This document shows positions 1 through 8,351 of a stretch of DNA of 64,000 nt, piece after piece. The stretch's first letter is position 1, and the number at the start of each line of letters is the position of its first letter. The stretch is from Bradyrhizobium barranii subsp. barranii (lineage in GTDB: Bacteria; Pseudomonadota; Alphaproteobacteria; Rhizobiales; Xanthobacteraceae), in assembly GCF_017565645.3 (NCBI RefSeq), contig NZ_CP086137.1, positions 1 through 64,000 of the forward strand, in the 5' to 3' direction. The notes under the pieces are model-generated. The model did not search any database. It was not told the origin of the DNA and was given only the letters and a program-made list of their open reading frames with translations. Position numbers and translations under genes: made by a program.

Positions 1-864
1 ATGGAACGAACCCAAATCTTCGATCTCATGGGCGAGCTTAAGCTCTACGGCATGAAGGCCGCCTTCGACGAGATCATGGCGACCGCCGTCAAACGCCAGC
101 ACGAACCCCAGCGCATCGTCGGCGATCTGCTCTCCGCCGAGATCAACGAGAAGCAGGCCCGCTCGATCAAATACCAGCTCACCATCGCCAAGTTGCCGCT
201 TGCAAAGGACATCGCAGACTTCCAGTTCGACGCCACGCCGATCAACCAGACGCTTGTCAATGATCTCGCCGGCGGCGGCTTCATCGCCCAGCAACGCAAC
301 GTCGTCCTGGTCGGTGGAACGGGCACCGGCAAGACCCATCTGGCCATCGCTATCGCGCGAAGCTGCATCCGATCCGGCGCCCGTGGCCGCTTCTATAACG
401 TGGTCGACCTCGTCAACCGCCTCGAGACCGAGACCCGCAACGGGCGACAGGGCCGGCTTGCCGAGCACCTAACCCGCATGGACTTCATTGTCCTGGACGA
501 GCTCGGATATTTGCCCTTTGCCCAGTCCGGCGGTCAGCTTCTCTTCCACCTCGTCAGCCGGCTTTATGAGCGCGCCTCCGTCCTCGTCACCACCAATCTG
601 GCATTCGGCGAGTGGCCGAGCGTGTTCGGCGATGCCAAGATGACGACCGCGCTGCTCGACCGGCTGACTCATCACTGCGACATCGTCGAGACCGGTAACG
701 ACAGCTGGCGCTTTAAAAGCCGCGACGACGATCAAACAACCCGCGCTCGCGCCGTCTCCGCAACCCCGGCCAGCTCCGACGCCGCGAGCGCTACCATCAA
801 GACTCGCCGATCAAAGGGGTCCCCTTTGGACGCCGATCGGGGGTCCCAGTCCAACGCCGATTGA
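1..864 (+). CDS. istB: IS21-family helper ATPase IstB
   Basis: AAA+ ATPase that assists the IstA transposase of IS21 elements by binding target DNA and activating strand transfer. The 287-residue protein has a Walker A motif GGTGTGKT at residues 105-112, a Walker B with LDELGY around residues 165-170, and the sensor stretch VLVTTNLAF typical of IstB. The length is slightly above the usual 250-265 because of a Ser/Thr/Ala-rich tail. An ATG sits at base 1, so the gene appears complete, but its istA partner would lie left of the window and is not seen. The 3' end (about 805-865) overlaps tandem motifs such as GGGGTCCC and ACGCCGATCGG that look like IS21 terminal repeats. Family is clear; activity depends on the unseen istA. 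Confidence 0.93.
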   Translation: MERTQIFDLMGELKLYGMKAAFDEIMATAVKRQHEPQRIVGDLLSAEINEKQARSIKYQLTIAKLPLAKDIADFQFDATPINQTLVNDLAGGGFIAQQRNVVLVGGTGTGKTHLAIAIARSCIRSGARGRFYNVVDLVNRLETETRNGRQGRLAEHLTRMDFIVLDELGYLPFAQSGGQLLFHLVSRLYERASVLVTTNLAFGEWPSVFGDAKMTTALLDRLTHHCDIVETGNDSWRFKSRDDDQTTRARAVSATPASSDAASATIKTRRSKGSPLDADRGSQSNAD

Positions 865-2059
865 CAAAAGCCGCTATGGCCAGGCTGACCGGTTCGGCCG
901 GGGTCTCTGAGCAGGGCAAAGGTACGGGATGGGACACCAGGAAACCTGAGAGGTCCCGTTTGTGCCCACATGGGAAAGCCGGCACGGAGCACCGGCCACA
1001 GCAACGCTCCAGGCCTGATGACCGACTTGGCGAGCATCGGGAGCGCGCACGCGAACACGAAAACACCAAGGCATGTGGAATCCCGAGGTGAAGACATAAG
1101 CCGACGGACGCGCGCGGCGGGGAGTCGTAGCGGCTTCGTAGTACCGAGGAAGGCGGGGAACTGGGCTCACCGGGACCCGCTCGAGGGAAGGGAGCCGTCA
1201 CGCGTTAAGACCCATTGACGAGAAACACGGGAGGGAACGCTGAGTCCCACGAACCTGTCCACGAAACGACAATGGATAGCCGATCTGGCGAGGAAGAATC
1301 CCAAGCGGGTGCTGACCTCGCTGCATCACCTGATCGACTGTGAATGGATGCTCGAGGCCTATCGCCTGACGCGCAAGGATGGCGCGCCCGGCATCGACGG
1401 CATGATGGCGACGGACTATGAAGCGAATCTGGAGGCCAATCTCGGTGATCTCCTGGCGCGCATCAAATCCGGACGTTACATCGCGCCGCCGGTGCGACGG
1501 CACTACATCCCGAAGGCGGATGGGACCGAACGGCCACTCGGCATCCCGACATTGGAAGACAAGGTGGCACAGCGGGCGATTCTCCTGCTGCTGGAGCCGA
1601 TCTACGAGACCGACTTCTTGTCGTGCTCGTACGGCTTCCGACCGGGACGATCGGCCCATGATGCCCTACATGCCCTGCGTAATGGGTTCATGGAGCAAGG
1701 GCTGCGCTGGGTGGTGGACGTCGACATCTCGAAATACTTCGACACCATCGACCACGCGCACCTGCGCCGATTCCTCGACCAGCGAGTCACGGACGGCATC
1801 GTCCGGAGGATGATTGATAAATGGCTGAAGGCAGGGGTGCTCGAAAAGGGCGTCCTACGCCGCACGACTGGCGGAACGCCCCAAGGCGGCGTGATCTCGC
1901 CACTGCTTGCAAAAGAGCTGGCCCCGGTTGTTTGGACAGCGCCCCGCTGGATTTAAGTGGATTCCTGCCGGGTTATGCTGAACGCGGGGCTTTACGGTTT
2001 TGTCGTTGCGTCGGGAGGGCGTAGCCCGACCAGAGCGACGACAAAACCGTCGGCGACGG

Positions 2060-2887
2060 TCATGCGGCCATCACCATAGCTTGCGTGCCGAAGTAAGCCT
2101 CGTCGGGCGTGCGCCCGTCAAGGCTCGAGTGAGGGCGTCCCTGATTGTAGAAGGCCAGATACTTGGCAATTGACGCTCGCGCCTCGGACACGCTGTCGTA
2201 GGCGCGGAGATAAACTTCTTCGTATTTGACCGTGCGCCAGAGCCGCTCGACAAACACGTTGTCGCGCCAGGCGCCCTTGCCGTCCATGCTGATGGCGATC
2301 TTCGCGTCCAGCAGCACATCGGTGAACTCGAGGCTGGTGAACTGGCTGCCCTGATCCGTGTTGAAAATCTCGGGCCTGCCGTGCTTCGCCAACGCCTCCT
2401 GGACCGCTTCGACGCAGAAGGCCGCCTCCATTGTGATCGAGACGCGATGGGCCAGGACCCGTCGGCTGAACACATCGACGACCGCCGCGAGATAGACGAA
2501 GCCACGCCGCATCGGAATGTAGGTGATGTCCATTGCCCACGCATGGTCGGGCCGCTCGATCTTCAATCCGCGCAACAGGTACGGGTAGATCTTGTGACCC
2601 GGAGCCGGCTTGCTCGTGTTCGGGCGACGATAGACCGCCTCGATCCCCATGCGCTTCATCAGCGTCGCGATGTGGCGGCGACCGGCGTATACGCCCTCCC
2701 GCCGCAGCAACGATCGCAGCATACGCGCTCCCGCGAAGGGATAATCGAGATGCAGCTCATCGAGCCGACGCATCAAGGCAAGGTCCTCGGCCGAAACTGG
2801 CCGAGGTTCATAGTAGACCGTGCTGCGAGCCAGCTTCAGGACCTTCGCCTGGCGCACGATAGAAAGATCATGATCGCGGTCGATCAT
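2060..2887 (-). CDS. IS3-family transposase OrfB (integrase core)
   Basis: 275-residue DDE/rve transposase. It contains an HTH_21-like N-terminus (YPFAGARMLRSLLRREG), the first Asp in WAMDITYIPMRRG, the second in FNTDQGSQFTS, and a late Glu in the ERLWRTVKYEEVY block. The ATG overlaps the orfA stop (ATGA). The -1 frame stays open upstream through VRRAHQGGPAERKAM, so ribosomes slipping on T-TTT-TTG would make an OrfAB fusion, which is the usual active transposase of this family. The translation is identical to that at 57620-58447, indicating very recent duplication or gene conversion. Confidence 0.95.
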   Translation of the reverse strand: MIDRDHDLSIVRQAKVLKLARSTVYYEPRPVSAEDLALMRRLDELHLDYPFAGARMLRSLLRREGVYAGRRHIATLMKRMGIEAVYRRPNTSKPAPGHKIYPYLLRGLKIERPDHAWAMDITYIPMRRGFVYLAAVVDVFSRRVLAHRVSITMEAAFCVEAVQEALAKHGRPEIFNTDQGSQFTSLEFTDVLLDAKIAISMDGKGAWRDNVFVERLWRTVKYEEVYLRAYDSVSEARASIAKYLAFYNQGRPHSSLDGRTPDEAYFGTQAMVMAA

Positions 2888-3243
2888 CGCTTTGCGCTCA
2901 GCAGGCCCGCCTTGGTGAGCGCGCCGGACAAAAAATCGTTTTCCAACGCCAGCTCGCCGATCTTGGCATGTAACGCCTTCAAATCGACCGGCGTCTCGGC
3001 CGATGTCTTGTCATGCCCAAACACGCCGGCGGCGCCTTCCAGGAGCTGGTTTTTCCAGATCGTGATCTGGTTCGGATGAACATCAAACAGTTGCGCCAGC
3101 TCCGCCAGTGTCTTGTCGCCTTTGACCGCAGCCAAAGCAACCTTCGCCTTGAATGCCGGAGAATGCGTCCGGCGGCTCTTCTTCGTCATCTTCGCTCCTG
3201 ATTCGCAGCAAGAATCCTCGCCGCTGTCAGGCAGAAAATCCAC
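2884..3243 (-). CDS. IS3-family transposase OrfA (HTH protein)
   Basis: 119-residue helix-turn-helix protein. The core motif KSRRTHSPAFKAKVALAA followed by LAQLFDVHPNQITIWKNQLL is diagnostic of IS3 OrfA. It binds the terminal repeats and supplies the N-terminal part of the OrfAB transposase. Translation more likely starts at MTKKSRRTH (ATG at 3189) than at the upstream ATG at 3243. The only change relative to the second copy is Leu versus Phe in the A(L/F)END stretch. Confidence 0.93.
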   Translation of the reverse strand: MDFLPDSGEDSCCESGAKMTKKSRRTHSPAFKAKVALAAVKGDKTLAELAQLFDVHPNQITIWKNQLLEGAAGVFGHDKTSAETPVDLKALHAKIGELALENDFLSGALTKAGLLSAKR

Positions 3244-3935
3244 TCAAGCTACTGTCCGAATTTGCGGGGCCAGCTCTCAAACATCTACCTGCACTACGTG
3301 CTGGATGAATGGTTCGAGCAGGTGGCGCGACCGCGGCTCAAAGGTCGATGCCAACTGGTCCGATACGCTGATGACGCGGTGATTGCCTTCGAGGACCACC
3401 TGTCCGGCAAGCGATTGCTGAACGTGCTGGATAAGCGGCTCGGTCGGTATGGGCTTCAACTCCATCCGACCAAGACCCGCTTCGTAGACTTCCGGTTCAA
3501 GCGCCCGGGTGGGCGTCACCCCGCGACGGCGGGGACCACATTCAACTTCCTTGGCTTCACCCATGTGTGGGGTCAATCGAGGAAGGGTAAGAATGTCGTC
3601 CGACAGATAACGGCGAAAGACCGTTACGCCCGCGCGCTGGCTTCCGTGACGGAATGGTGTCGGCTTAACCTGCATCGCCCGTTCCGGGCGCAGCACGCGC
3701 ACCTGTCGCGGGTGATCCGGGGGCACTGCGCCTACTACGGCATCTCCGGCAACGGCCGACGGATCAGATGGTATCACCACCAGATCACGCGGATATGGAA
3801 GAAATGGCTCGCGCGGCGTGGCCGCCACAGCAATCTGCCGTGGTCGCGCTTCCGGGCCATGCTCGCGCGACACCCGCTGCCGACAGCCAAGATCGTCCAC
3901 CAATATGCCGTCCCGTGAGCGAAGCTTACGCGTGA

Positions 3936-4004
3936 AGAACCGGATGCGGGTAATCCGCTCGTCCGGGTCTGTGAGGGGCGGGGATGGCAACATCCCCGCC
4001 TACT
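3936..4004 (+). ncRNA. Group II intron domains V and VI
   Basis: GAACCGGATGCGG, a short loop, then TCCGCTCGTCCGGGTCTG forms the compact domain V hairpin that carries the catalytic triad region of the ribozyme. It is followed at once by a second hairpin built on GCGGGGATG-gcaa-CATCCCCGC that fits domain VI, ending in CTAC. Position directly 3' of the RT stop supports the call. Seen by eye from base pairing only. Confidence 0.75.
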
Positions 4005-4006
4005 CG

Positions 4007-5083
4007 GCATGCGGCCAGCCGCAGCGGCACGCCGCCTTTGCGCTTGGGCCGTGCGAGCCGATGATAGCCCTGGTATCCGTCGACCTGAAGGATGCCGTCG
4101 AAGCCCTCGAGGATGCGCTCAGCATGGTCACCACCGCGTCCTGGCGCGTAGTGGTAGACCACGATTGGTGGATCAGCGCCGCCGTGGCCGCGATCGTCGC
4201 GCAGGACAGCCCACAGATAGCCGGTCTTCGTTCGGCCCCGGCCCGGATCGAGCACAGGCGCCCTGGTCTCGTCTATGAACAAGCGGCCCGATTGCTTCAT
4301 CACGACGCTCATGCGCTCGACCAGCGGCGCGAGGTGGAAGGCGACCGTTCCCATCCAGTCTGCCAGAACGGCGCGATCGATGAAGATGCCATGCCGAGCC
4401 AGAACCTGCGACTGACGATAGAGTGGCATGTGCTCGCTGAACTTGGCGACCGCCACCTGCGCCAGCAGCGCCTCGGTGGGGATGCCACCCTCCACGAGAT
4501 GGGCGGGCGCCGGCGCCTGAGCAACACCGGTGCAGCCCTTTGCGCAGGCGTAGCGCGGTCGCACCGTCTCGATCACACGATACTGGGCGGCCATGACATC
4601 GAGACGGCGGGAGCGATCCTCGCCGATCTGGACCATCCGGCCGCAGCCGCAGGGACACTCGAGGTTCTCGGGTTCGATCACCTGCTCGATGCGCGGCAGG
4701 TGCGCGGGAAAGGCACGGGCAGCGCGCCTGGTCCGGCGGCTGGACGGCGCCGTGCCGGCGCGGCGCGCACGATCGTCCTGGCGTTCCTGGACTTCGGCGA
4801 TGGCAATCTCGATGTCCTCGAGAACCAGTTGCATCTGATCGGGATTGAACTTCTCCGAGCGTTTACCGAAACGTGCGCGCTCGTACTCCTTCACGAGCAG
4901 TTCGAGGCGTTCGACGCTCTCTTTGGACGCAGCCAGTTCACTCTCGACATGAAGGCGCGCCGAGCATTCATCGTCTGCGCGACGACGCTCGGCTTCAATC
5001 ATCGCTTCCTGCGCGCGGAAGAGCGCGCGCAAATCGGCGGGCAGCGCTGCAAGACGGGCGGGATCAATGGGGGACGGCGGCAC
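4007..5083 (-). pseudogene. tnpC: IS66-family transposase TnpC, C-terminus lost
   Basis: N-terminal two thirds of an IS66 TnpC. It shows the coiled N-terminus, FGKRSEKF, the zinc-ribbon-like block with CPCGCGRM, and the catalytic-core entry LFIDETRAPVLDPGRGRTKTG. Homology stops after GGVPLRLAAC, where the group II intron begins; the codons beyond are intron sequence read antisense. Normal TnpC is about 510-550 residues, so roughly 150-180 are missing, and the missing half is not on the other side of the intron. No tnpA or tnpB is found upstream, only about 100 bp before an IS256 scrap. Inactive remnant. Confidence 0.9.
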
Positions 5084-5191
5084 ATCCGCAAGCTATCATC
5101 CCAAAGCCCCGCGCGAAACAGGTTGTCGGGTCTGAGTCAGTTCGCCGCAGCTGGCGTCGCGACAATCCGTTCGCCCACTCGCTTCCAGTTC

Positions 5192-5250
5192 AATCCAGGC
5201 TCTTCGTCCGCCGCGCCCATAGCGGCAGGATTGCCGAACTGAAGCGGAGG
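5192..5250 (-). pseudogene. Fragment of an IS256-family transposase
   Basis: About 20 codons read RLRFSSAILPLWARRTKSLD, nearly the same as RIRFTSAILPLWARRTKSLD in the intact IS256 transposase at 41779-43086. Nothing else of that gene is present. The fragment abuts the truncated start of scpB on its right, so it marks a deletion or recombination junction. The 108 bases to its left, up to the IS66 remnant, show no recognised gene. Confidence 0.7.
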
Positions 5251-5251
5251 C

Positions 5252-5818
5252 GGTCGCCTGGCCCGCTCGCTGGCGCGCGTCGTCGGCCGCGATTGCAAAA
5301 TCGATCTCATCATCGACGATATCCGCGACGAACTGCGCGGCCGGCCTTACGAGCTCGTATCCGTCGCTGGCGGCTGGCAGCACCGCACCCGGAAAAACTT
5401 CGCCGAAACGATCCGGGCTGCGATCGGCGCTCCCGGCGACGGCAAGGCGTTGTCGCAGACCGAAGCGCTGATCCTTGCTTGCATCGCCTACTACCAGCCG
5501 ATCAATCGCACCGAATTGTCATCCTTCTTCGGCAAAGAGGTCAGCCGCGATACCATCGCCCGTCTGCGCGGACTGGAGTTCATCGCTGCCGGGCCGCGTA
5601 GCCCCCAGCCCGGCGCGCCCTACACCTATGTGACGACGAAGGCGTTCCTGTCGCACTTCGGCCTGGAGACGCTGCGCGATCTTCCGGACATGGAGATGCT
5701 CGAGGAGGCTGGCCTGCTCAGCAAGGACAAAATGCTGGCGGGGGAGTTTCCTGTGCTGGCGTCGGACGAGGCCGACCAACTCGAGGCGGACCGAGACGAA
5801 GACGATCATGTGACTTGA
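5252..5818 (+). pseudogene. scpB: ScpB-like segregation/condensation protein, 5'-truncated
   Basis: The reading frame opens inside a coding region (LARSLARVVGRDCKIDL) with no start codon at the left edge. It continues through DDIRDELRGRPYELVSVAGG, ACIAYYQPINRTELSSFFGK and PRSPQPGAPYTYVTTKAFL, matching the winged-helix protein ScpB, partner of SMC and ScpA in chromosome or plasmid segregation. About 190 residues remain; roughly the first 30-40 appear lost at the junction with the IS256 fragment. A shorter protein could start at the ATP-independent TTG/GTG-type codons near 5450 but would lack the first winged helix. It resembles the plasmid/island-type scpB often found in rhizobia. Confidence 0.8.
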
Positions 5819-6254
5819 ATCGCTGCCGAGGAGTTTTCGACAATGCATTGACCGACGAGCAGTCGCCTCGTTTTCTGTGATCTCCCTGCGCTTCATGCGC
5901 AGCAACTACGCGAGCCGGCGCTGCTTACATGCATTGACGAGATATTTTCCCGGTGGGTTTGCCCTTGGGGCCGCGCGCGGGGGCGCCTGACTGGCTCACT
6001 TGCTTTCTCGTCAGCAGCGAAAGAGGCTGGTCCTTGAGCAGCTAAAGCGGCCGTAAGCAGTCGTAGCAGCGCCGGCCAGCGCATTGCGCTGCTGGCCGGA
6101 CTCTGCCCGTCGGAGGGGGCGTCATCGTAATTGATTCTCATTGCAACAGCTTGTTGTTCGGATAAGCCTTCGGAAAGCTGACGAAACCCTCGGGGACTCG
6201 GTAATGCGCAGGGCGTCGTCTGACGTCCCGCGCCTTTGTCGCCCAAAGCAGAAC
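5819..6254. other. Intergenic stretch with no recognised gene
   Basis: Between the scpB remnant and the small gene at 6255 I see only short, unconvincing reading frames and no clear IS end, RNA gene or repeat. Confidence 0.5.
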
Positions 6255-6608
6255 TCAGCGCTCTAAAAGATTGCAATTGGCGTTGCCGACGATCACTGTC
6301 CGCTCGATTTGCTCCGGACAATCCTGCAACCACGCAAAGACATCTTCGAGCCTATAAGGCGTTACGACTTCACGAGCACCCGGCTTGATGTCTGGACCTT
6401 CTATCAAATAGAAGCGCCCTTCCGCCGTCCTGACCATGCGGTCCCGTATTTCACCCTCGACCCCCGTGGTCGGGTCGAAATTCGACAATACGCGCGTTGC
6501 AAAGTTGAACGCTCCGTCAAGTTGACGACGCGCTGTCCGCTTCGGCTTCGCTCGACGTCGCTTGGTTGCGCACTTAAGCTTGCGGCCCGACACCTGTCTC
6601 TTGAACAT
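6255..6608 (-). CDS. Hypothetical protein, 117 residues
   Basis: Unrecognised. The ATG at 6608 is preceded by a strong Shine-Dalgarno (AAAGGAG, 5-6 bases upstream), which is why I prefer it to the ATG at 6821. The first 35 residues are very basic (KLKCATKRRRAKPKRTARR), and the rest looks like a small folded domain (FNPDPTTG-like turn, RTAEGRFYLIEG, VVTPYRLEDVFAWLQ). A nucleic-acid-binding role is possible from the basic N-terminus but is only inference. It stands alone between degraded scpB and other small genes. Confidence 0.55.
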   Translation of the reverse strand: MFKRQVSGRKLKCATKRRRAKPKRTARRQLDGAFNFATRVLSNFDPTTGVEGEIRDRMVRTAEGRFYLIEGPDIKPGAREVVTPYRLEDVFAWLQDCPEQIERTVIVGNANCNLLER

Positions 6609-7141
6609 CTGTACTCCTTTGCGATGCTCCGCCGCGGATTCCGCGAGCGTGCTCTTCGCTCGCCGCCATCGCAATATGGCCAATTGAAAGAGCCCGTGCT
6701 GATCAGTCGATACGTTTCTAGCCAGCGGCTGTGACATTTGTAAGATTACAAACGCTCGCGAGTTTGGCGCGGCCCGTTGGAATGATGCTTCAGCTAGCCT
6801 GCACACTCCGACCGCCACCACTTCGCACCCATTGACCGAATGTGCGCGTGAGAGCCTTGGCGACGACGTTGCCGGACGACACCGCCAAGGTCAACGGATA
6901 GCCCCTTAGATGGCTCGTACCAGCATGTGGGCCATGTCGGCCAAACTTGGGCAGGGTAGCCCCCGTCAGCCGCGCGTGCCCATCCTTGGCGGCTCATCGA
7001 CCGAACGAATGATTGAGCTGCGCTTGCCTCAGACTGTGCAAGTGAACCGCGGCTGGAGACCGGATAGCCGCATCTCGTCCGGCCATCTCGCCGCGTCCAT
7101 CTGGACGTTGTGCGAGCACCGGTAGTCGTTGCAAACGTCGG

Positions 7142-7306
7142 TCAAGCCGTCTCCAGCCGCTGCTTAATCTGCTCGGCTTGTTCCTTCGTCAGCTTCTCAG
7201 CCAAGCTGTAATCCTTCAGTTGGGCCGCCCCCTTGCGATCCCGATCATAAACCATCCAGTCGACGCTTCCTCTTCGTACGAGGAACCTAGCCTGTATCGG
7301 TGCCAT
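7142..7306 (-). CDS. Small hypothetical protein, 54 residues
   Basis: MAPIQARFLVRRGSVDWMVY is followed by a basic stretch and the helix EKLTKEQAEQIKQRLE. This looks like a real short protein with a beta hairpin then a helix. A longer reading frame extends upstream to 7420, but that part is built from a (GT)n run, so the internal ATG at 7306 is preferred. No function assigned. Confidence 0.45.
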   Translation of the reverse strand: MAPIQARFLVRRGSVDWMVYDRDRKGAAQLKDYSLAEKLTKEQAEQIKQRLETA

Positions 7307-7403
7307 GTAATTCACCGTAAACTCCGTCACCAATGTGAACGACCGCAATAATATTCGCGAAGAATATCTAGCACCCGGTCTGCGATGCTTCTGTGAACTT
7401 ACG

Positions 7404-7422
7404 CACACACACACACACACAC
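7404..7422. repeat. (CA)9 microsatellite
   Basis: Nine CA units plus one C, an unusually clean dinucleotide run for a high-GC bacterial sequence. It lies about 100 bp upstream of the small minus-strand gene at 7142-7306, within the region that would be its 5' leader. Confidence 0.9.
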
Positions 7423-7498
7423 CGGAGCCCAGATATAGATACTTCGACCAACGCCAATCAGCCGAAAGCCCCTCGAAGATCCCGCCTGAGGTCGTGAC

Positions 7499-7708
7499 TT
7501 ACTCTAACTCAAATCTTGGCCGCAACTCACTGCAAATACGTTCGAGCCGAGAATGTAACTCACAGAGATCCTCCGGCGCCGCTACCACAGTTGTGCGAAA
7601 CCCGAGCTGCCTGTCCTCGCTGACCTGAAAGAAGTTGGTCAGTCCAAACCGTTCTAGGATCAATTCATGAAGCTGGTCTTTGGTGATCTTTTGCTTTTGT
7701 AACGCCAT
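7499..7708 (-). CDS. Small hypothetical protein, 69 residues
   Basis: MALQKQKITKDQLHELILER is followed by a mixed alpha/beta sequence ending in RICSELRPRFELE. The ATG at 7708 is chosen because upstream codons belong to the neighbouring IS debris. No family recognised. It may have lost its original promoter to the IS21-like end at about 7808. Confidence 0.4.
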   Translation of the reverse strand: MALQKQKITKDQLHELILERFGLTNFFQVSEDRQLGFRTTVVAAPEDLCELHSRLERICSELRPRFELE

Positions 7709-7807
7709 TGAAAAAGCCGATGCTAAGATTGCCTCCTTTTGCTTCTTCCGCAGCGCAACTGCAAGGCGCTCGTTGCGGCACCCGTAATTGCCCGGGGGGC
7801 GATTGTG

Positions 7808-7893
7808 AATCGACGCTGAACATTGACCCCGCACGCGCGAAGTCAGTCAAGCACTTGCGACGCCGATCGGCGTCCGGACCCCACGCAGATCAC
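7808..7893. repeat. IS21-like terminal repeat scrap, copy A
   Basis: This segment (GAACATTGACCCCGCACGCG ... ACGCCGATCGGCGTCCGGAC) recurs at 15447-15540 with a few changes. It shares ACGCCGATCGG and GGACCCC-like blocks with the 3' end of the IS21 istB at 805-860. It is most simply an orphan IS21 terminus left inside other IS debris. Confidence 0.6.
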
Positions 7894-8110
7894 ACTGGTG
7901 GCGCTATGGGAGGCCTCGGATCGGATCTGCGGCAAGCGGCTCAGGGTAATGATTCCGACGTTGCTGCCTTCGCTGGAGCGGCATGGCCGGCTCAAGCTCG
8001 GACCAGGCCGATCGAGCACTGGTGCTCGGCGTCAGCGCAGCCACGATTGATCGGCTGCTGGTCGAGACCAAGATTGCCGCGGCCGGCGGTAAGCGCAAAG
8101 CGAAATCACG
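7893..8110 (+). pseudogene. Remnant of an ISNCY-like integrase-core transposase
   Basis: Reads LVALWEASDRICGKRLRVMI and then, after a frameshift, VLGVSAATIDRLLVETKIAA. These match the region after the N-terminal HTH in the related pseudogene at 32239-33090 (EASDRVCGKRLKALI, MSAATIDRALG). Both ends are missing and the frame is broken, so this is debris. The following 240 bases up to recD2 show no recognised gene. Confidence 0.65.
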
Positions 8111-8351
8111 ACTGGCTGGTCTCCTTTACAGTTCGATTCTTGCACCGCACGGCGGCTACCGACACATATCGCCGGACGCCCATTGATCGGCCATGCAGTC
8201 ACGCTATGCATGCCAACTCGGTGGGCTCCGAAGGGGGTTGACCACCGTGGTGGCTTGCCAACGACGATCCAACTGAGCAAATTGGGTTCGGGGAAGAGAG
8301 CTGTCCGCAAATGGTGCTCTCGGCGACGGAACAGATGATGCGACGATCCGC

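Larger units (their letters stand above)
1914..3277 (-). mobile_element. IS3-family element, copy 1 (1364 bp), CAAA target duplication
   Basis: The ends are imperfect inverted repeats beginning AGAGCTGGCCCC, with an inner GGACAG block on both sides. The host reverse transcriptase is duplicated for CAAA at 1910-1913 and 3278-3281, and removing the element plus one CAAA restores the host frame exactly, which fixes both ends. It carries orfA and orfB on the minus strand with a slippery T-TTT-TTG (2929-2935 on the plus strand as CAAAAAA), consistent with production of an OrfAB transposase by -1 frameshift. A second copy lies at 57474-58837; the one difference noticed is 2944 C versus 58504 G. Confidence 0.95.
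1309..3918 (+). pseudogene. ltrA: Group II intron reverse transcriptase/maturase (LtrA type), split by IS3
   Basis: The left part (1309-1913) carries the RT entry motif GAPGIDG, the RT2-RT4 blocks (SYGFRPGRSAHDAL, DVDISKYFDTIDH) and GGTPQGGVISPLLA. The right part (3282-3918) carries the catalytic YADD (3364-3375) and the maturase (X) domain ending near HQYAVP. Removing the IS3 (1914-3277) and one CAAA duplication joins the two parts in frame across SPLLA-NIYLH, giving a 413-residue protein from the GTG at 1309. Conserved-looking residues (NLSTKRQWIADLARKNPKR) continue upstream of that GTG in frame, so the true start is probably near 1240 at a non-ATG codon or has decayed. No endonuclease domain is visible. 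Currently inactive as one polypeptide. Confidence 0.9.
900..4004 (+). mobile_element. Group II intron, interrupted by an IS3 element
   Basis: A bacterial group II intron is indicated by a structured GC-rich non-coding leader (about 900-1240), a maturase-type reverse transcriptase, and a domain V/VI pair right after the RT stop. The 3' end is near 4004, just before IS66 sequence resumes at about 4007, so the intron sits in antisense orientation inside an IS66 tnpC. The 5' boundary is not certain: I could not fix the GUGYG start, and the left flank looks like the end of an IS21 element rather than the missing tnpC half. Either the 5' exon was replaced by rearrangement or the intron's own start was lost. 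An IS3 copy within the RT gene should block mobility. Confidence 0.75.

Noticed and set aside
3818..5242. 474-codon plus-strand frame
   Set aside because: Antisense to IS66 tnpC, whose motifs are plain on the minus strand.
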